A DNA stretch of 64,000 nt from Congeria kusceri (lineage: Eukaryota > Mollusca > Bivalvia > Myida > Dreissenidae): assembly GCA_027627225.1 (NCBI GenBank), contig CM051028.1, positions 26,373,343-26,437,342 of the forward strand. The letters are read 5' to 3'. Under the pieces are notes generated by a model. The model did not search any database. It was not told where the DNA came from and worked only from the letters and a program-made list of their open reading frames with translations. The translations under genes and the position numbers were made by a program. Shown here in pieces: positions 34,884 through 48,089 of the stretch. The number at the start of each line of letters is the position of its first letter. The stretch's first letter is position 1.

Positions 34884-37800
34884 ACTTGGTGGACATTTAA
34901 TCGACAATTAGCATAGGTCAAATTATACAAAATACAATAGCACACAAATATTTGATAATAGTAAAGCCAATATCTCGTTACACCTGAACAATAATGCATT
35001 AGTTACAACCCATTTGACTTAATTACTTATTGGCACTACCACTATTGGGGGTGTGTAATAAACAATTGTGGTTTGTAAATTTGTTGTGATATATTTTTAA
35101 CAATACAAAATCTAGCTGATACTCGCCTTTTTTTCTTTTTTTTTAGTTTTGTCTGTTCCTTATACCGTGAAACGACAGTTACTGTGATTAACGTCGTAGT
35201 AAATGAATTGCACGTTGCAGTAGCTTTTGTATTTTGTTGTTGGAATTTCAATGTTTTAAGAATTATATGTATGCATATCTGAACCCTGTGCCAAGTGTAC
35301 GGTTTGGAGTTTTTGAAAACAGGGTCAACCAACAGTGTATCGCATCGACCATGTATAGCCGGGTACCTCAGTTATTTTTTATTTTTTATGTTTCAAATAT
35401 CTTGATTATGTTCAGCCTAGTGTACACGTTGATTCGCTTGCCTTATATGAACAACTTCCTTTTTGTATTTTGTCAGAACAGAACAGTACATGACTAATTT
35501 TTGTAACCTGTTTCGGTGATAAGAGTCTACGAATGTATTGGGAGTAGTAAATTAATATTTGGCGCCCAAGGCGGACTGCAAGCTCAGATTATACTTTATT
35601 TGAACATTACTTTGTGATGTTATACAATTAATAATATATTCCTCGGTTCTTACAGTTTCAGTACAATTACCTCTTTACGAGACGTCTGGGCGCTAACACA
35701 AAGGAGTTAACTAGGTCTGGCATATTTGAAGCATTTTTATTAAGCAAATTCTTCCTTGTATGTTGGCAAAATACGACACATACTACGAATCAAATTCGGT
35801 TATTAAACCAAAAATTATCTGGTACAGGGTGGTTCAATTACTCATGAAATGAAGCTGATAACAACCCAGACGTGCACATCTGTGATAGCCAATTGGATGA
35901 GGAGACTGCATGTGGTGAGACGTCAAAATGGACGTCATTTCGAGCATTTGATGTAAAAAGATGTACGTTTTAAAGGTGCTGACCGCTCTTTCTGTTGTAT
36001 GTACTATCACGTATGTATAACTGGTGTTGTATTTTTTAACTTGGCTGACATTAATAACTGCGCTTATGATTTTGTTATGAATAAACACTGTCAAACTAGC
36101 AAGCATTCGAAAAGCACCACGAACGCCAGACAGCTCATTTCCAACGCGTTGTGTAAGGAACTAATGTGGAAATTTGGCCAATCGCCAAATAATAAAGAAT
36201 CGTTTAAAAAGTAATTAATTGATCTAATCGGTTAAAAACTTTTATCATAAGTTCATTAGCATAATAAATTATCCTAGAATATGTCTGCAAATAAGTTCAT
36301 GACAAACAAACACACAAACAAAACAGGAATACCAACTCCGACAAAAACATACTCTTCTTGGCGGAGGTTATAACGTTATGTCATGTCTTATAATCTGTAC
36401 TGAATGTAATAATATACTTTCCAAGTTTGTAATTGTGTTCTATCTGATAAGGTAAAGTCATCTCAATTAAACTTTCTGATTTTGAAATATTTTTAAAATA
36501 TATGTTTCGTATAGTATATATGTAGCCAAACTGTACATGAAATAATAATGATTGCTTCAATGAATTGAACAGACGGTGTTTATGTCATTAACACTATATT
36601 AATTTGAAAGAAAACATTAAAAAATGTACCATATATACATGTTTTCATATTAAACTTCAAGTTTATTTCGGAATGTCGATAAAGAATGCCGTTTACAGTT
36701 GTACTTTCAGAATTACAATGTATTAAAATACAATGCAAATACACGTTGAAACACGTGAATGCCACACATGAAAGAGACACTCATGTTTTGGTTCAACAAA
36801 GTAAAATAAGTGATATAAAATAGAAACAATTCCGATTGATTGATTGTCAACCAAATACCTTAAAATGTACTTCCTGCATTTGAAGCATTATTTCATAATT
36901 TCTTCATAATATATAAAATGAAAATAAACAATCAAACCAAATAAAACTATGGACTTAATCCAGTGCAAAATAATTAACGAATAAATAACTGGAGTCAAAC
37001 AATATTAAGTAAATTGAATAATTTAATTATATACGGCCTTGAGCGCTCTTAAAACAGTATGAGTTTTGGGGCGAAGCTCTCTACGATTACTTTTGACCTA
37101 GATTCCATGTAATGTAAGACCTATGAAAAGCTAGAAATTTGGCGCGATAAGTTAATTATACTGCGGTTAACTTAAATACCATTATTCTATTGCGCAAATT
37201 CTTTTTGCGAGGGATGATTGTAGGGAATGCAAACGAACAACAATGGTTTAATGTTTACCAATGGTAGCATTAGCATAATATTCAGGATTAAAAAATACAG
37301 AATCGTTTACATAAGAGGCAGTTTTAATAAAGTTAGAAACATATCCTCGACATACATTCTTTTCTCGTTGTATGTCTTGAACAGAATATGATATTCATTC
37401 ATAGAATGAAATAACTATTTTGTGAAGCCTTCACTCTCTATAAATAGAAATAGCTCCCACTACAGGAGAATGAAACAATGTGTGTTTACGTTCCATACGT
37501 ATATATACACTTTTTACAGTGAATGTGTTTTCAAACAGTTAAGAAAATTGTAATAGATACCTGTGGTTCCACAACATGAACGGCGTGTATTTCTAGGGAA
37601 AAAAATTGACCCCACGCGTGTACGACTTATTATTGGCTTAAGATAAGTGTAAGTTCAGTTGTGCTATAAACTAAACCAATAAATAGGGAAGAAACTTGAC
37701 AACATTATCGTTGTCTACATAATATTTTCAATTAACAATATATTTAGCCATAAAAAACTCTTAAACATTTCAGTGCATTTGCATGCTTCGGAAAGAAATG

Positions 37801-40795
37801 AACTAGCATAGCTTACCGTATATGAACCGATTACCGTACTCAATGCATTCATTGCCTTCTACGAATTAATTTCTGTGCTGCTCTCTTTTTTACCCTGAAT
37901 ATGTTTCTTAGATAATCCTTTTTTAAGAATCCTTAAGGAACTGAAGAGTACACATATTTATTTTAAATGTGTCAAAGTAACATAAAATAATGTAACGAGA
38001 TGTTCTGAAAGGGTATAATATTATTATGATTTAGTAGTGTGTGCCGTACTGAACCAGACTGAATGCACTAGATTTGTAAATTATAAGTGAAAATCCACAA
38101 GTTACACATACATCACTTTTGAATATTTATGTAACGAGTTCAAGACATTTCTGTTTTTTCACATTCACCATGGATGCCAAATATATCTTTTAAAGATATT
38201 TCTTGTTTCGGTTATGAGTGTTATGAGTGTAACCCTGGGTACCGGTTTAGAAGTTGACGAATGGAGAATATAATTTTTAATGTGACGGAGATCATATCAG
38301 TAAATCAAAGTATGTTTCATTTATCAGCATACATGTCAATAAAAATTACATCAGCACATTGTACAATGATTAAAATTTAATAAAAATTCTACGTTAAAAA
38401 ACGCACAGAATATTTGTCACAAACTGAAAAAAGACCGCTTGCGCGAGTGAAAATAAGTAAATTATATCCCTTGATGATGATATCACACGTTATCACACCG
38501 AAAACAAATAATTTTTCTTTTCATTTTAAGGTTTTTGAGTATTCTTTGCATTTGAATTATTTTGAACGGATTTTTAACACGATATTTTAATTTTTATGTC
38601 AGTACTTTTTCTCTGTAATGTGTAGTAATCGGTGTTAGTAATAAACATTCCTGCGCCATGTTGGATTACGATAAAATGTGCCTTGGATTAGTTAAGCAAT
38701 CTAAAAAGCATTTTTTTTTTACTCTAGGATTATTATGGCAGAGTGTTTACAGTACAACAGTCTACAATTATATTCAGTATATACATAGACAACGCAGAAT
38801 CCAGGTCTCTAAATTTATTTCATTTTGATAAAAGTACGTATTCAAAGTGAAAGTGCGTTCAGTTCTCCGAAATTCACATTTTCTAAAAATAGCGTGTGCA
38901 TACGTGTTATGATGTCAACAATAGTTAACACAGTCACGACATACACATATATTTTCGCAAGCAATTTAAGACGATTAAACTCGTAGATGCGCTTTAAAAT
39001 GTAAACAACAAAATATGTATTGTGAAAGAGTGTTCTGAAATGGGTTACTTATACGTATAACGTGTTTTCTATATTAATTATTTGGATTTAATTAACAACA
39101 CAATTGGATTAAAAGTCGGAAAATAATTTGAAGAAAACAAGAAGGCGGAGAATTAAACGCTGATCAATTCTTACAACAAATTGGATACTTAAATACTTAA
39201 GCGCGATTACAGGATATAAAGACTTAATACACACAAAACAATATATAAGTATGTGCTAAATGAACACAAGTTATTACTTAAGAGTACATTGGTTTCATGT
39301 TGGATTTTGGAATTATGAGCAATTATGTAAACAAAGGGGGACTACTGTTCATAGCAACAGTAAACAACAAGTACACGTGTCATCATCCTCGAAAGGTATT
39401 TATTCCGTTACCACTGCATTATATCCCGTGGGAGAATAGCCTGTCAAAAGTTCGTTATATATATGAATATTGATGAGCCACCTGCTGACCAATTAAATTA
39501 CAATTAGTAACGTTGTATACTACTCGAATGAACTTAGGAAAACAATTATCAGTCGACCGGTTACTCAAGTCATTGAGTACATACCGCTCAAAAACCGACC
39601 ACGTGCAGGATAACGGTAAATATGATAACAGCGAACACCGCCTACATGCGCCTGTTTTAATACTATGTCATTTCGATTGGTTGAATTTTCCGTGCTTACT
39701 TGAACACGGAACCAATGAGATGTTTCATTAATTATTCATGAGTACGACGTTTTGCTAGCCTAGCATAGCGTATTTGAGCGAACGTGGGTTCCGACGATGA
39801 AGTGTAATATGATGGAATTGATAAAGTGCAAACGATAAAATAAATACTTTGGGTGCTAAAATTAAGTTTGGACCAAGATGACGAGTTCTAATGCCTTGTG
39901 GGTAAAACGTGTACCCCGAGGCATTGTCTGTTCTAGTGTCCTTGGCTCATAACGACTGAGGAAAATCCATCAAGAGAAAATAAGAGATAAGACACTTCAA
40001 TATATCATAGAGGTATTCTTATCATTTGCTGTTATTAATCTTTACTACTTTTCTTTTTTTTGGTAATTCTGTATGATAAACTGTGACAACACCTACAATT
40101 AAATATTGTTCAAATCAAATAAAATGTAAAAAGGTAGTCACACACTGTGAGTGATATAGGGACATATCTCACTGTTATTTTTCTATATTTCACTACTTAG
40201 CATTAAATAAAGATGAGTATTTAACGCTGGCGAAAATGCCCCCTTGACTAGATCTGTACGGCGCACATTTGTGTGTGCTACCTATCATACTAGTTTTTTT
40301 CCCATCTTCACGCTGTCATTGACGAAATAACACCTGTGGGATAAACTTAACTGCATTCGCGTGCACGGACTACGTTTTCACGATACAGTCGCATTGTTTA
40401 CTTTTGCCGATCGTATTTTCTGGTCTATTATTTGAAGATTATTTACATACATTGTCTTAAAAATACCCAAACACGCTTTCCGAAACAATAACTATGAATG
40501 TCCGAGTTTATGAAATCAAGCAGAAATGTCATGGTCATTTATTGTGTAGCGATTTATTTATAGATCCTAAATTGTAAGGATCATTACGCAGTGGTGTGTT
40601 TGTTGACTTTAAAGTTCCTTTTCATTGTGAAAGCTACGATTTGATTATGTTTGTACTAATATAACACAAACATATACAATAAAACTTTTTAACAGCCTAA
40701 GTTGTGTTTATTCTATTTCTAGCATCTTGGGACTACTTCTTTATTGCAATTCGCACATTTTGTATTCAATACTAGTAAAAGCAGTTGTACTACCA
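34884..40795. other. Long gene-poor stretch
   Basis: No supported exon. It contains an inverted-type copy of the 28.0-kb palindromic repeat (38425-38505). A 33-base scrap of LINE ORF1 (about 39766-39798) matches the 1481-1515 segment. Part of a repeat (about 40300-40365) is the reverse complement of 32688-32745, sharing TAAGTTTATCCCAC and TATTTCGTCAATGA. A TTTTTTTTT run lies near 38711. Confidence 0.45.
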
Positions 40796-40814
40796 GTTTA
40801 TGAATTCCACGGTT

Positions 40815-43156
40815 TGTTAAACATTTGCTTTTGTATAGTTTGGAAGTAAAAATGATTGGATAAATATAATCCTAGGATCTCTATGTGTCCGTTTGTAGAA
40901 AGCAAATGTGCAATTGGTTGTTCGGTCCTCAATTCAACGCAATTTGAATACCAACTCAATGAATTAAAATAAACAAATACTTTATATGCGCATGACAATA
41001 TTATATATGAATACTTTACAGAAACAATACATGTCATCGCCAAGCCATTAGAAATATTATTTAATTACATACTTGATAAAAAGCGTTTTCCACGCAGCTG
41101 GTCATCCGGAGTTATCATACCAATACATAAACGTGGGGACATTTCAGACCCAAATAATTATCGTGGGATTACATTAATAAGTTGTTTTGCAAAACTGTTT
41201 ACAAGTATATTAAATGAACGTCTTAAACAATGGGCAGAAACAAATGACATTCTAACGGATGCACAATTCGGCTTTAAACCAAACTTTAGCACAGTCGATG
41301 CAATATTTATTCTTAATGCACTGATAGAAAGGCAGTTGCAGAATAAAGATAAACTATATTGTTGCTATATTGACTACCGGAAGGCATATGACGTCATCAA
41401 TCGCGGTCAATTATGGAGTAAAATGATTAATGTGGGCATCGACGGAAAACTCATAACCCTTATTCGATCCATGTACGAAGAAGTTAAATTACAGGTTAAA
41501 CACATGGGTAATTTATCAGACATATTCAGTAGTAACGTTGGTATATTTCACGGGGAGATAACCTCGCCCATATTGTTCTCGCTGTTTATTAATGACATCG
41601 AATTCGATTTGCAAAATGGAATAAACGCTGGCATTACGCTAGATCAAATATCGATCTACCTATTATTATTCGCTGACGACGCGCTTTTATTTTCTGAAAC
41701 CCAGGAGGGCTTACAAGAATCATTAAACAATTTAGAAACCTACTGTGATAAGTGGAATTTAACAGTTAACATTGAAAAAACCAAGGTCATGGTATTCCGA
41801 AAGGGAGGGGCAATTAGTAAAACATTAAAATGGACATATAAAGGTCAAGAATTAGAAATTGTGAACAATTTTAATTACCTTGGAATTGTCATGTCAAGTG
41901 GTGGATCATTTGTGCCCGCAACAAATACTCTATATGGCAAAGCAATAAAAGCGATGCATTCTTTGTTCACCCTAACAAAAGACATGAGCGTACCTATAAA
42001 TATCATGTTCAATTTATTTAACGCATATGTATTATCAATTTTAAACTATAACTGCGAGGTTTGGGGATTTATCAAAGCGGAAAACATTGAACGCGTTCAT
42101 CGTAAATTTTGTAAAAGACTATTAAATGTAAAAATGTCAACAAATTCATTATCGTTATATGCCGAAGTTGGTCGATTCCCCCTGTATATAGACAGATATG
42201 TCAGGATCGTTAAATATTTTTTTAAATTATACACTTTAAAACAGGGAAATTGTATTCTTAAACAAATTGCGTTATTACAGAGATTAGAAATTGAATGCAA
42301 AAATAACACAAACAATTGGACATCGAAAGTACGGGACATTCTTAACCAAACCGGTTTTGCCGATGTATGGCTATTCCCTGAATCAGTGAACACAGATCAA
42401 TTTATCCCGTTACTTAAAAACAGATTACGAGACCAGTACATCACTAGCTGGAATGTCAGTGTCACATCATCTAGCTCAATGATTCTATATAAGGAACTAA
42501 AACCAGTATTCGAAAGATCATCGTATCTTGATATTGTTGAAAATATCAAACATAGGAATATTATTTCTAAATTACGTTTGTCGTCTCACAAATTATTTAT
42601 AGAAACGGGTAGACACCATAACATTGTACGAGATCAACGCAAATGTGTGTTATGCAACCTAAATGACATCGAGGATGAATATCACTTTGTTCTTAAATGC
42701 CCTTATTATGCTGATGTCAGGAATACATTAATTCCAAAGTATTATAGATCCCGTCCAAATATGTACAAGTTTATCGAACTAATAAATAGTTCAAACAAAA
42801 TATTGTTAAGAAAACTAGCTATTTTTTGTATAAAATGCTTTAAAATACGAGAAAATGTCATATATATGTAGTATAAAATATTTATATTTTTTCACAAAGA
42901 AAACATGTACAAATAATGTAATATTGTTGAAATTGTTAAAATACGTGTGACATTATGTAGTCACTATGTATTAACCTCATCCATGTGACATTCTCACGAA
43001 AACATGTTTATTTCGTGTCTATTTAAATTGATTTATCTTCGAAATGATGTATGTTTTGTATTTACTTCAAACGCATGTTGTTATTGTATATGTGTGTTAA
43101 TGACGATGAGCTTTATATGCTTAAGTCGAAAATAAACTATTCTATTCTATTCTATA
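40815..43156 (+). mobile_element. 5'-truncated non-LTR retrotransposon (LINE)
   Basis: This covers a reverse-transcriptase ORF and its 3' end. No ORF1 or endonuclease lies upstream, so it is 5'-truncated, as usual after abortive target-primed reverse transcription. The 3' end after the stop is about 285 bases and finishes AAAATAAACTATTC followed by TATTC repeats, a typical simple-repeat LINE tail. The exact 5' junction and target-site duplication were not resolved. Confidence 0.75.
40973..42871 (+). CDS. LINE reverse transcriptase, frameshifted at its 5' end
   Basis: The frame is open from 40973, with no real start codon, to the TAG at 42869-42871. Motifs in order: SGVIIPIHKRGD and NNYRGITLIS; FGFKPNFSTVDAIF; the catalytic-palm AYD in YRKAYDVIN; HGEITSPILFSLFINDIE; FADD in LLLFADDALLF; and a primer-grip-like NYLGIVMS. 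The three metal-binding aspartate positions are present. The C-terminus has a Cys/His cluster, C-x2-C-x10-H-x4-C (about 42640-42690). Just upstream, QLNELKINK reads in another frame directly before the junction, so a frameshift near 40970 separates the N-terminal part. In an active element this protein copies element RNA at the target site. Clade not assigned. Confidence 0.75.
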   Translation, partial: TNTLYAHDNIIYEYFTETIHVIAKPLEILFNYILDKKRFPRSWSSGVIIPIHKRGDISDPNNYRGITLISCFAKLFTSILNERLKQWAETNDILTDAQFGFKPNFSTVDAIFILNALIERQLQNKDKLYCCYIDYRKAYDVINRGQLWSKMINVGIDGKLITLIRSMYEEVKLQVKHMGNLSDIFSSNVGIFHGEITSPILFSLFINDIEFDLQNGINAGITLDQISIYLLLFADDALLFSETQEGLQESLNNLETYCDKWNLTVNIEKTKVMVFRKGGAISKTLKWTYKGQELEIVNNFNYLGIVMSSGGSFVPATNTLYGKAIKAMHSLFTLTKDMSVPINIMFNLFNAYVLSILNYNCEVWGFIKAENIERVHRKFCKRLLNVKMSTNSLSLYAEVGRFPLYIDRYVRIVKYFFKLYTLKQGNCILKQIALLQRLEIECKNNTNNWTSKVRDILNQTGFADVWLFPESVNTDQFIPLLKNRLRDQYITSWNVSVTSSSSMILYKELKPVFERSSYLDIVENIKHRNIISKLRLSSHKLFIETGRHHNIVRDQRKCVLCNLNDIEDEYHFVLKCPYYADVRNTLIPKYYRSRPNMYKFIELINSSNKILLRKLAIFCIKCFKIRENVIYM

Positions 43157-44460
43157 TTTTAAGCATGTTTACACAGTCATTGTTCCAGGTATAATTTCGT
43201 TCCCATTGTATGTATCGTTTTATAGAATTTCAGTTAATATACACAAAGGACAGTATTTCAGCGTCTCATTATTACTGCTGATGCAAGCTTAGTCACACAC
43301 AAGTCCGTCAGAATAACTCTTCTGACAAGCAATGTTAAGTCGATGGGTCGACATAGCCACCAAGCTCGTCAGTTTGTGTTTCATAGTGTCATGATTTTCT
43401 TTCTTTATAAACAAACAAGTTTATATACATTAAAATTAATATGTATTCGTATTAACGTACATGATCCCGACATCGTTCCGATATTCCCGACCTTTTTATC
43501 ATTTGTATCGTAGCGCTGTCAGGACGCTATCGGGGGCAATAATCGGGAATGTGTGACTGAGGCATAAAGTAATCAAATATAAAAGGTAGCTGAACAAATG
43601 CATGTAGACAATTTTACTCCACAATATGTCATGTATAAAAATGCACCATCAGTGTTGGTTATCGGTTATTAAATGATACCTATGTATGAATGCACACCAA
43701 AGTAACAATTACAATGCTACTATTGTTTTTTTCTTGAAACCTGAGACTATATCGTAATTTGACAGGTTTTTGCAATTTGACAACTTGCAATCGTTTTATA
43801 ACGCTTTAATGCAAACCAGTGACACTACTAGAGTTGTAATAAAGATCAAAGATACTTAATTAACAATGTACATGCCAACTTTGGAATCGACGATCAACCC
43901 TGCTTATGACCTGCTGTACGTTTACAGAGAAAGTGATAAAATACAAGTACAAACAACTAGATATGCTAATACTGGGTTTTAGCTGTCATCATGTGTGATA
44001 TGTAATCAATACGTCTCTGTTGATTGTCGTTGAGGTCAGTGATGCTATTTGAAGTATGAATAATATCATCCACTTGCTATTTCAGATTATCGATCATGCT
44101 TTGCAACTGTGCATTTGAGGTTTCCAAGGTGACGAGTTTTATCAGCATCTTATTGTCATAATCAAATCTTGACAAACACATTGGCTCCTCACCCTGATTC
44201 TTAAGAGCCGCTGTGCCTCCTACTAAGCTGAAAACTAACACTGCCTTCACCAACATGTTATATTTTCTGAGTGTTCTCTATCTCTTGTTTGTGAATAGTT
44301 TCGAGCAGTGCCCAAAACAGAGACAACAGAAGGGCTGATCGTGTATTTGTTGCCAGCGCTAAAGGAGCACACTATCATTACAGTATGATGAAACTTCTTT
44401 CGATTTATGAACGAGTACAGAACATGCTTTAACGCTTATGTATGATTATTTCTAACGTAT
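43157..44460. other. No gene recognised
   Basis: Spacer between the LINE and the microsatellite. Short frames only. Confidence 0.4.
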
Positions 44461-44463
44461 CTT

Positions 44464-44600
44464 AATCATCATCATCATCATCACCATCCTCCTCCTCCGC
44501 ATCATCGTCCTCCTCCTCATCATCATCATCATCTTCTTCTTCTTCTTCAGTAGCTGCAGCATTATCATCATCATCATTATCATCATCGTCATCATGTTTT
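44464..44600. repeat. Compound (ATC)n/(CTC)n/(TTC)n microsatellite
   Basis: Trinucleotide runs ATC, CTC, ATC, TTC and ATC follow each other, with a short GCTGCAG interruption at about 44553. Confidence 0.85.
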
Positions 44601-45489
44601 TTGTTGTTGGTGTTGTTTTTGTGATTTAGTGTTTTTTCGCACCATTATAATAGGTACATATCAAGCTGATTATTAAACAGCGTATTATTTGGACGAGCAC
44701 TCAGCTAACATACCGATATTGGAATCGACTCATTCAATGTAATGTTCATTTGTGAACGCGTCCAAATAAGCTCAGTTAAGTAAATAACTCTGTCAAACAT
44801 TTGTTTCATTGTTTCATTTATCATCGGCTGTCTACGTAGTGAATTTAAGTACAAACGTTATATTAAAAAAGAATTGACTTTGTTCTATGTCAAATACATT
44901 GTTGTGTGCCGTTTACAAAAATAAACATGCAACAAAACGGACGTCTCTAGTCAAATAAACTATGTTTGTTTTTATTTGTGGAATAAATGCAAATAATGTT
45001 GCATCATTTATTTCTTGAGATATATTCATCTTTTCATTGACAGTATTTAAAATAGCTAAAATAAACCAAAATCAAATACATTTTGCTTTTAACAAAACCA
45101 CTGCAGATAACACTTTCACATTCTTCAAAATATGGCTGAATATCACGTTAGTGAAAATAGACAGGCAGGTTTTGTGATTGATACATTGTGATTAAAGCGC
45201 CTTCAAATAAATGGCTTGTTTGGGATTATAGGATTATACATATCAGACTTGTATACATCTAAAAGTATTAAGAATTGTGCCTTAAACATTTCGCCACGTA
45301 ACGCATTTATGCAAGGGTATAAGCACTGTTATTTTAGTTCCAGTAGAGTCTGTGGTCTATCTGAAAATTGACACAAAAATTGCTACCGTTCACAGTTACA
45401 GAATATTTAATATGTATAAAATAAGCTAAAAGCGGAAATTAAACAAGTCCCAAATAGTAATTTAACGGCGGTCATATGCGCCTTTTTGT

Positions 45490-46657
45490 TTAGACCTTGT
45501 ACTGCAGGTCCCTGGGTACCTCGGTCTCACTTCCGGTGTCTGCCAACAGGTTGCTCTGGAACACCGACTTGTTCTCGTTTTGCTCCACGTCGAACACCCA
45601 CTGCCAGGTAACAACTGTCTGACCAGGCTTTACTAAAACGGAATATAATTGATGAGATTTATTTAATTCAAATGACAATAGTTTCCATTTGCCAATTTCC
45701 TCGAAACAGCTTAATACTAAACTGCATCATATTCATGAGCATGGTAGGATTTATATTTTTGTTCAACTGACCAATTATTTACGTTTAGACATTTAAGATA
45801 TATTCACCAGTGATTTGCGATGTGGCCGTTGTCTCGTTGGACCAGGTCTGAGACGACGTTTGCTGCATCATCTTTTTAATGGACTGCGAAGTCGACAAAC
45901 TGAGAATTTCCATGTTAACACCAGCGGACGTCTCCCAGCTGTACTCAAAGCCGCTTGTTCTGCTCTCTGTTTTAGACTTGCCCACCTTAACCTGTAGTGT
46001 AAACTGATGCTCTGCTGTCGGGTTTAGGACCATGTGAATGATCTTCCACTTTCCAGCCACTATCGGTTTTCCGTATACAAGCACCTCTTTACTCAGAATG
46101 CTAGGCGAGAAAAATCCGAACTTCATCGCCGCATGGACATCACTGTTAAGGACAACCGTTGTGCCGTTTCCTGCGTCTGGTTTGCCGCCCTTTGGGTGTG
46201 CATACCTGCCAGACCGACCAAATGATACATGCAATTTAACAGTTAACATTTAGTGCTTATTTAAAACATGTACTTTAAAAGAGACTCAAAGTGGAGTATG
46301 ACTATATTGCGAGTTCTAAACACAAATAAATTGTACGTACTTCCCACCCTTGTGGATCAAGTGACCATTGGCAGCGTCAAGGGCAAACAACGCTCCCCAA
46401 TGGCGATCACTGTGAACCACTAGGGGTGTATTACTGCTTGGAGTCAAACTCCCGCCTTTCGGGTGCATGATCTTGCCACTTGCCACGTGCTCAATGTACC
46501 CCCAATGGTCTTGCACCAGCACAAATCGCCAGTGCATGTTTTTATGCATATCGACATCGAGAACCACTTCGGTTCCGTTGCTTGGGTTACTGGAGCCTCC
46601 TCTTGGATAGAAGAACTTCCCACTTGACAGATGTTTGATAACGAATGGCTCCGACAT
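45490..46657 (-). CDS. Beta-trefoil lectin with aerolysin-like pore-forming domain, copy A (MytiLec-like)
   Basis: Three coding exons: 46657-46341 (317 bp), 46205-45808 (398 bp) and 45632-45490 (143 bp), encoding 285 residues. Donors are GTACGT and GTGAAT; phases 2 and 1 agree. Residues 1 to about 147 form three ~47-residue repeats, each with a YPRGG/HPKGG block (17-21, 65-69, 109-113) and an H-x-D-x-H-type sugar-site position. The second site is full (HSDRH, 82-86); the first and third read DVDMH and NSDVH. Residues from about 150 are rich in Ser/Thr and amphipathic (SGFEYSWETSAG, TSSQTWSNETTA), as in ETX/MTX2 aerolysin-like domains. MytiLec-type fusions are known in mussels, where the lectin part binds galactose-type glycans. 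Defence or membrane attack is inferred. No signal peptide is visible. Confidence 0.8.
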
Positions 46658-46663
46658 GTTTGC

Positions 46664-47423
46664 TCTGATAAAAAAAAAACTTAACTTGAATATGCTGACT
46701 TTGTTATATGCTTGTATATAAATGAGTTATTGCAAACATTGTTATAATAATATGTATACATGTAACTATCAAATTATAAAGAAACTACAACATGACAACT
46801 GTATGCGACGAATGTCCCGCTCAAGTGTTGAACTACGAGGAGTTTATAAACATGTACTTAAAATAAACTATTTTTTACAAAAGGCAGTAATTTCATACAT
46901 TGTTGTCATTTCTCTCTGCAATTCATTCCAATGGATGTTAATCAACAAAAAGTGTTTTTTTGTAGATTTTAATAGCAATGGTAGTTATCTTTTGAAATAA
47001 ATAAACACTAGACACTAGCACCACAAATACACAAGCGAGAATTATCATGGTCTGTATAGTAATGCAAAGTTAAATTTGATTCATTTAATTACTAATGCAG
47101 TTTAGTCAAAAGAATGCCAAAACAGAGGCAAATCACATAAAATAAAATATTTCACGAGTTATGGTTCTTGTGAACTGTAAACACTGTGACAGAGGTATCG
47201 TTTTGTACTGAACACTTCCGCTAAACGAATTCGATAATTGGTTGGAATTTAATTAAATCCCTTTAATATTTTTAGCGTAAAGCTGCATACAGGAACGTCT
47301 CGAAATTTGCAAAAAATGTCGGACGCACTTGTCGATTGCGGGGCAAGGTAATAATTATAATTATTATTTTATTATTATTATGAATATTATTATTATTATT
47401 ATTATATAAGATCGTTTCTTACC
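46664..47423 (-). other. Lectin copy A intron 1 (5' UTR intron)
   Basis: The intron has donor CAG|GTAAGA (exon ends at 47423) and acceptor TTTTTTTTTATCAG directly before AGCAAACATG. It contains an ATT-rich microsatellite at about 47355-47405. The equivalent intron in copy B has the same boundaries. Confidence 0.6.
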
Positions 47424-47500
47424 TGTTTCGTTGAATGTCGTCGTTAACGATGTCTCCTAGTATAATTTAATGAAATATCGTCTGAGGCTTCAAATAGAGT
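47423..47500 (-). other. Lectin copy A non-coding first exon (approximate start)
   Basis: The 3' end is set by the donor CAG|GTAAGA, which is conserved in copy B as CAG|GTACGA. The 5' end is placed about 30 bases below the TATA box and is an estimate. Confidence 0.5.
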
Positions 47501-47524
47501 GCGTAAAGTTTTACTTGTTTGTCA

Positions 47525-47532
47525 TTTATATA
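47525..47532 (-). promoter_or_regulatory. TATA box of lectin copy A
   Basis: TATATAAA on the minus strand, followed by TG. The identical word lies at the equivalent place in copy B (55985-55992), about 100 bases above a conserved splice donor. Confidence 0.6.
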
Positions 47533-48089
47533 AGCTTTATTGCGAATGAGTAATGTCAATTAATGTGATGAAACAACGATGCAGCAAAGGCAGATAAAAA
47601 ACAGCAGCATACATTACTCAGAACAAAACAACATCCAGCTTGTTGATGTAGCATATTTTGCTGTTGATGAAGCACTTACGTCCATGAGAATGTTACGATG
47701 TTTAGGTGTTTAACAGCTTCCAAGGTTTCTCTCAAATTCCGATTTAAATAAATATTGTATTTTGCATGAACTGTTTTATAAACTACGAATGAAAGGTTCT
47801 TCTTAATAAAGTTTGCTGTTTGAAAGTTCTTTCTTCAATTGGTTCAGTTGTGTGTCAAACTATGGTCTAAACATACCATGGATAACGTCCTCTGAATCCC
47901 CCCGAGGGCCTGGGTCATCGGACGGATATTTTGCCACCAGTAGGAACGTATTTGTATTTGTATTACATTTGTGCAATGAGATTTTAGTAATGTGAAAAAT
48001 AAATATATTCGTATTTGTCCAGTAAAACGTGATGCATCTCCCGTCGCACAATTTAATGTATCTAAATGGAACATATTTAGTGTGTTTAC

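Noticed and set aside
35999..36214. 71-residue plus-strand frame
   Set aside because: No domain, start context or splice partners; likely chance in AT-rich spacer.
45815..46253. Plus-strand open frames over the lectin copy A exon
   Set aside because: Antisense shadows of a coding exon; the minus strand has the domain, the splice sites and a paralogue.
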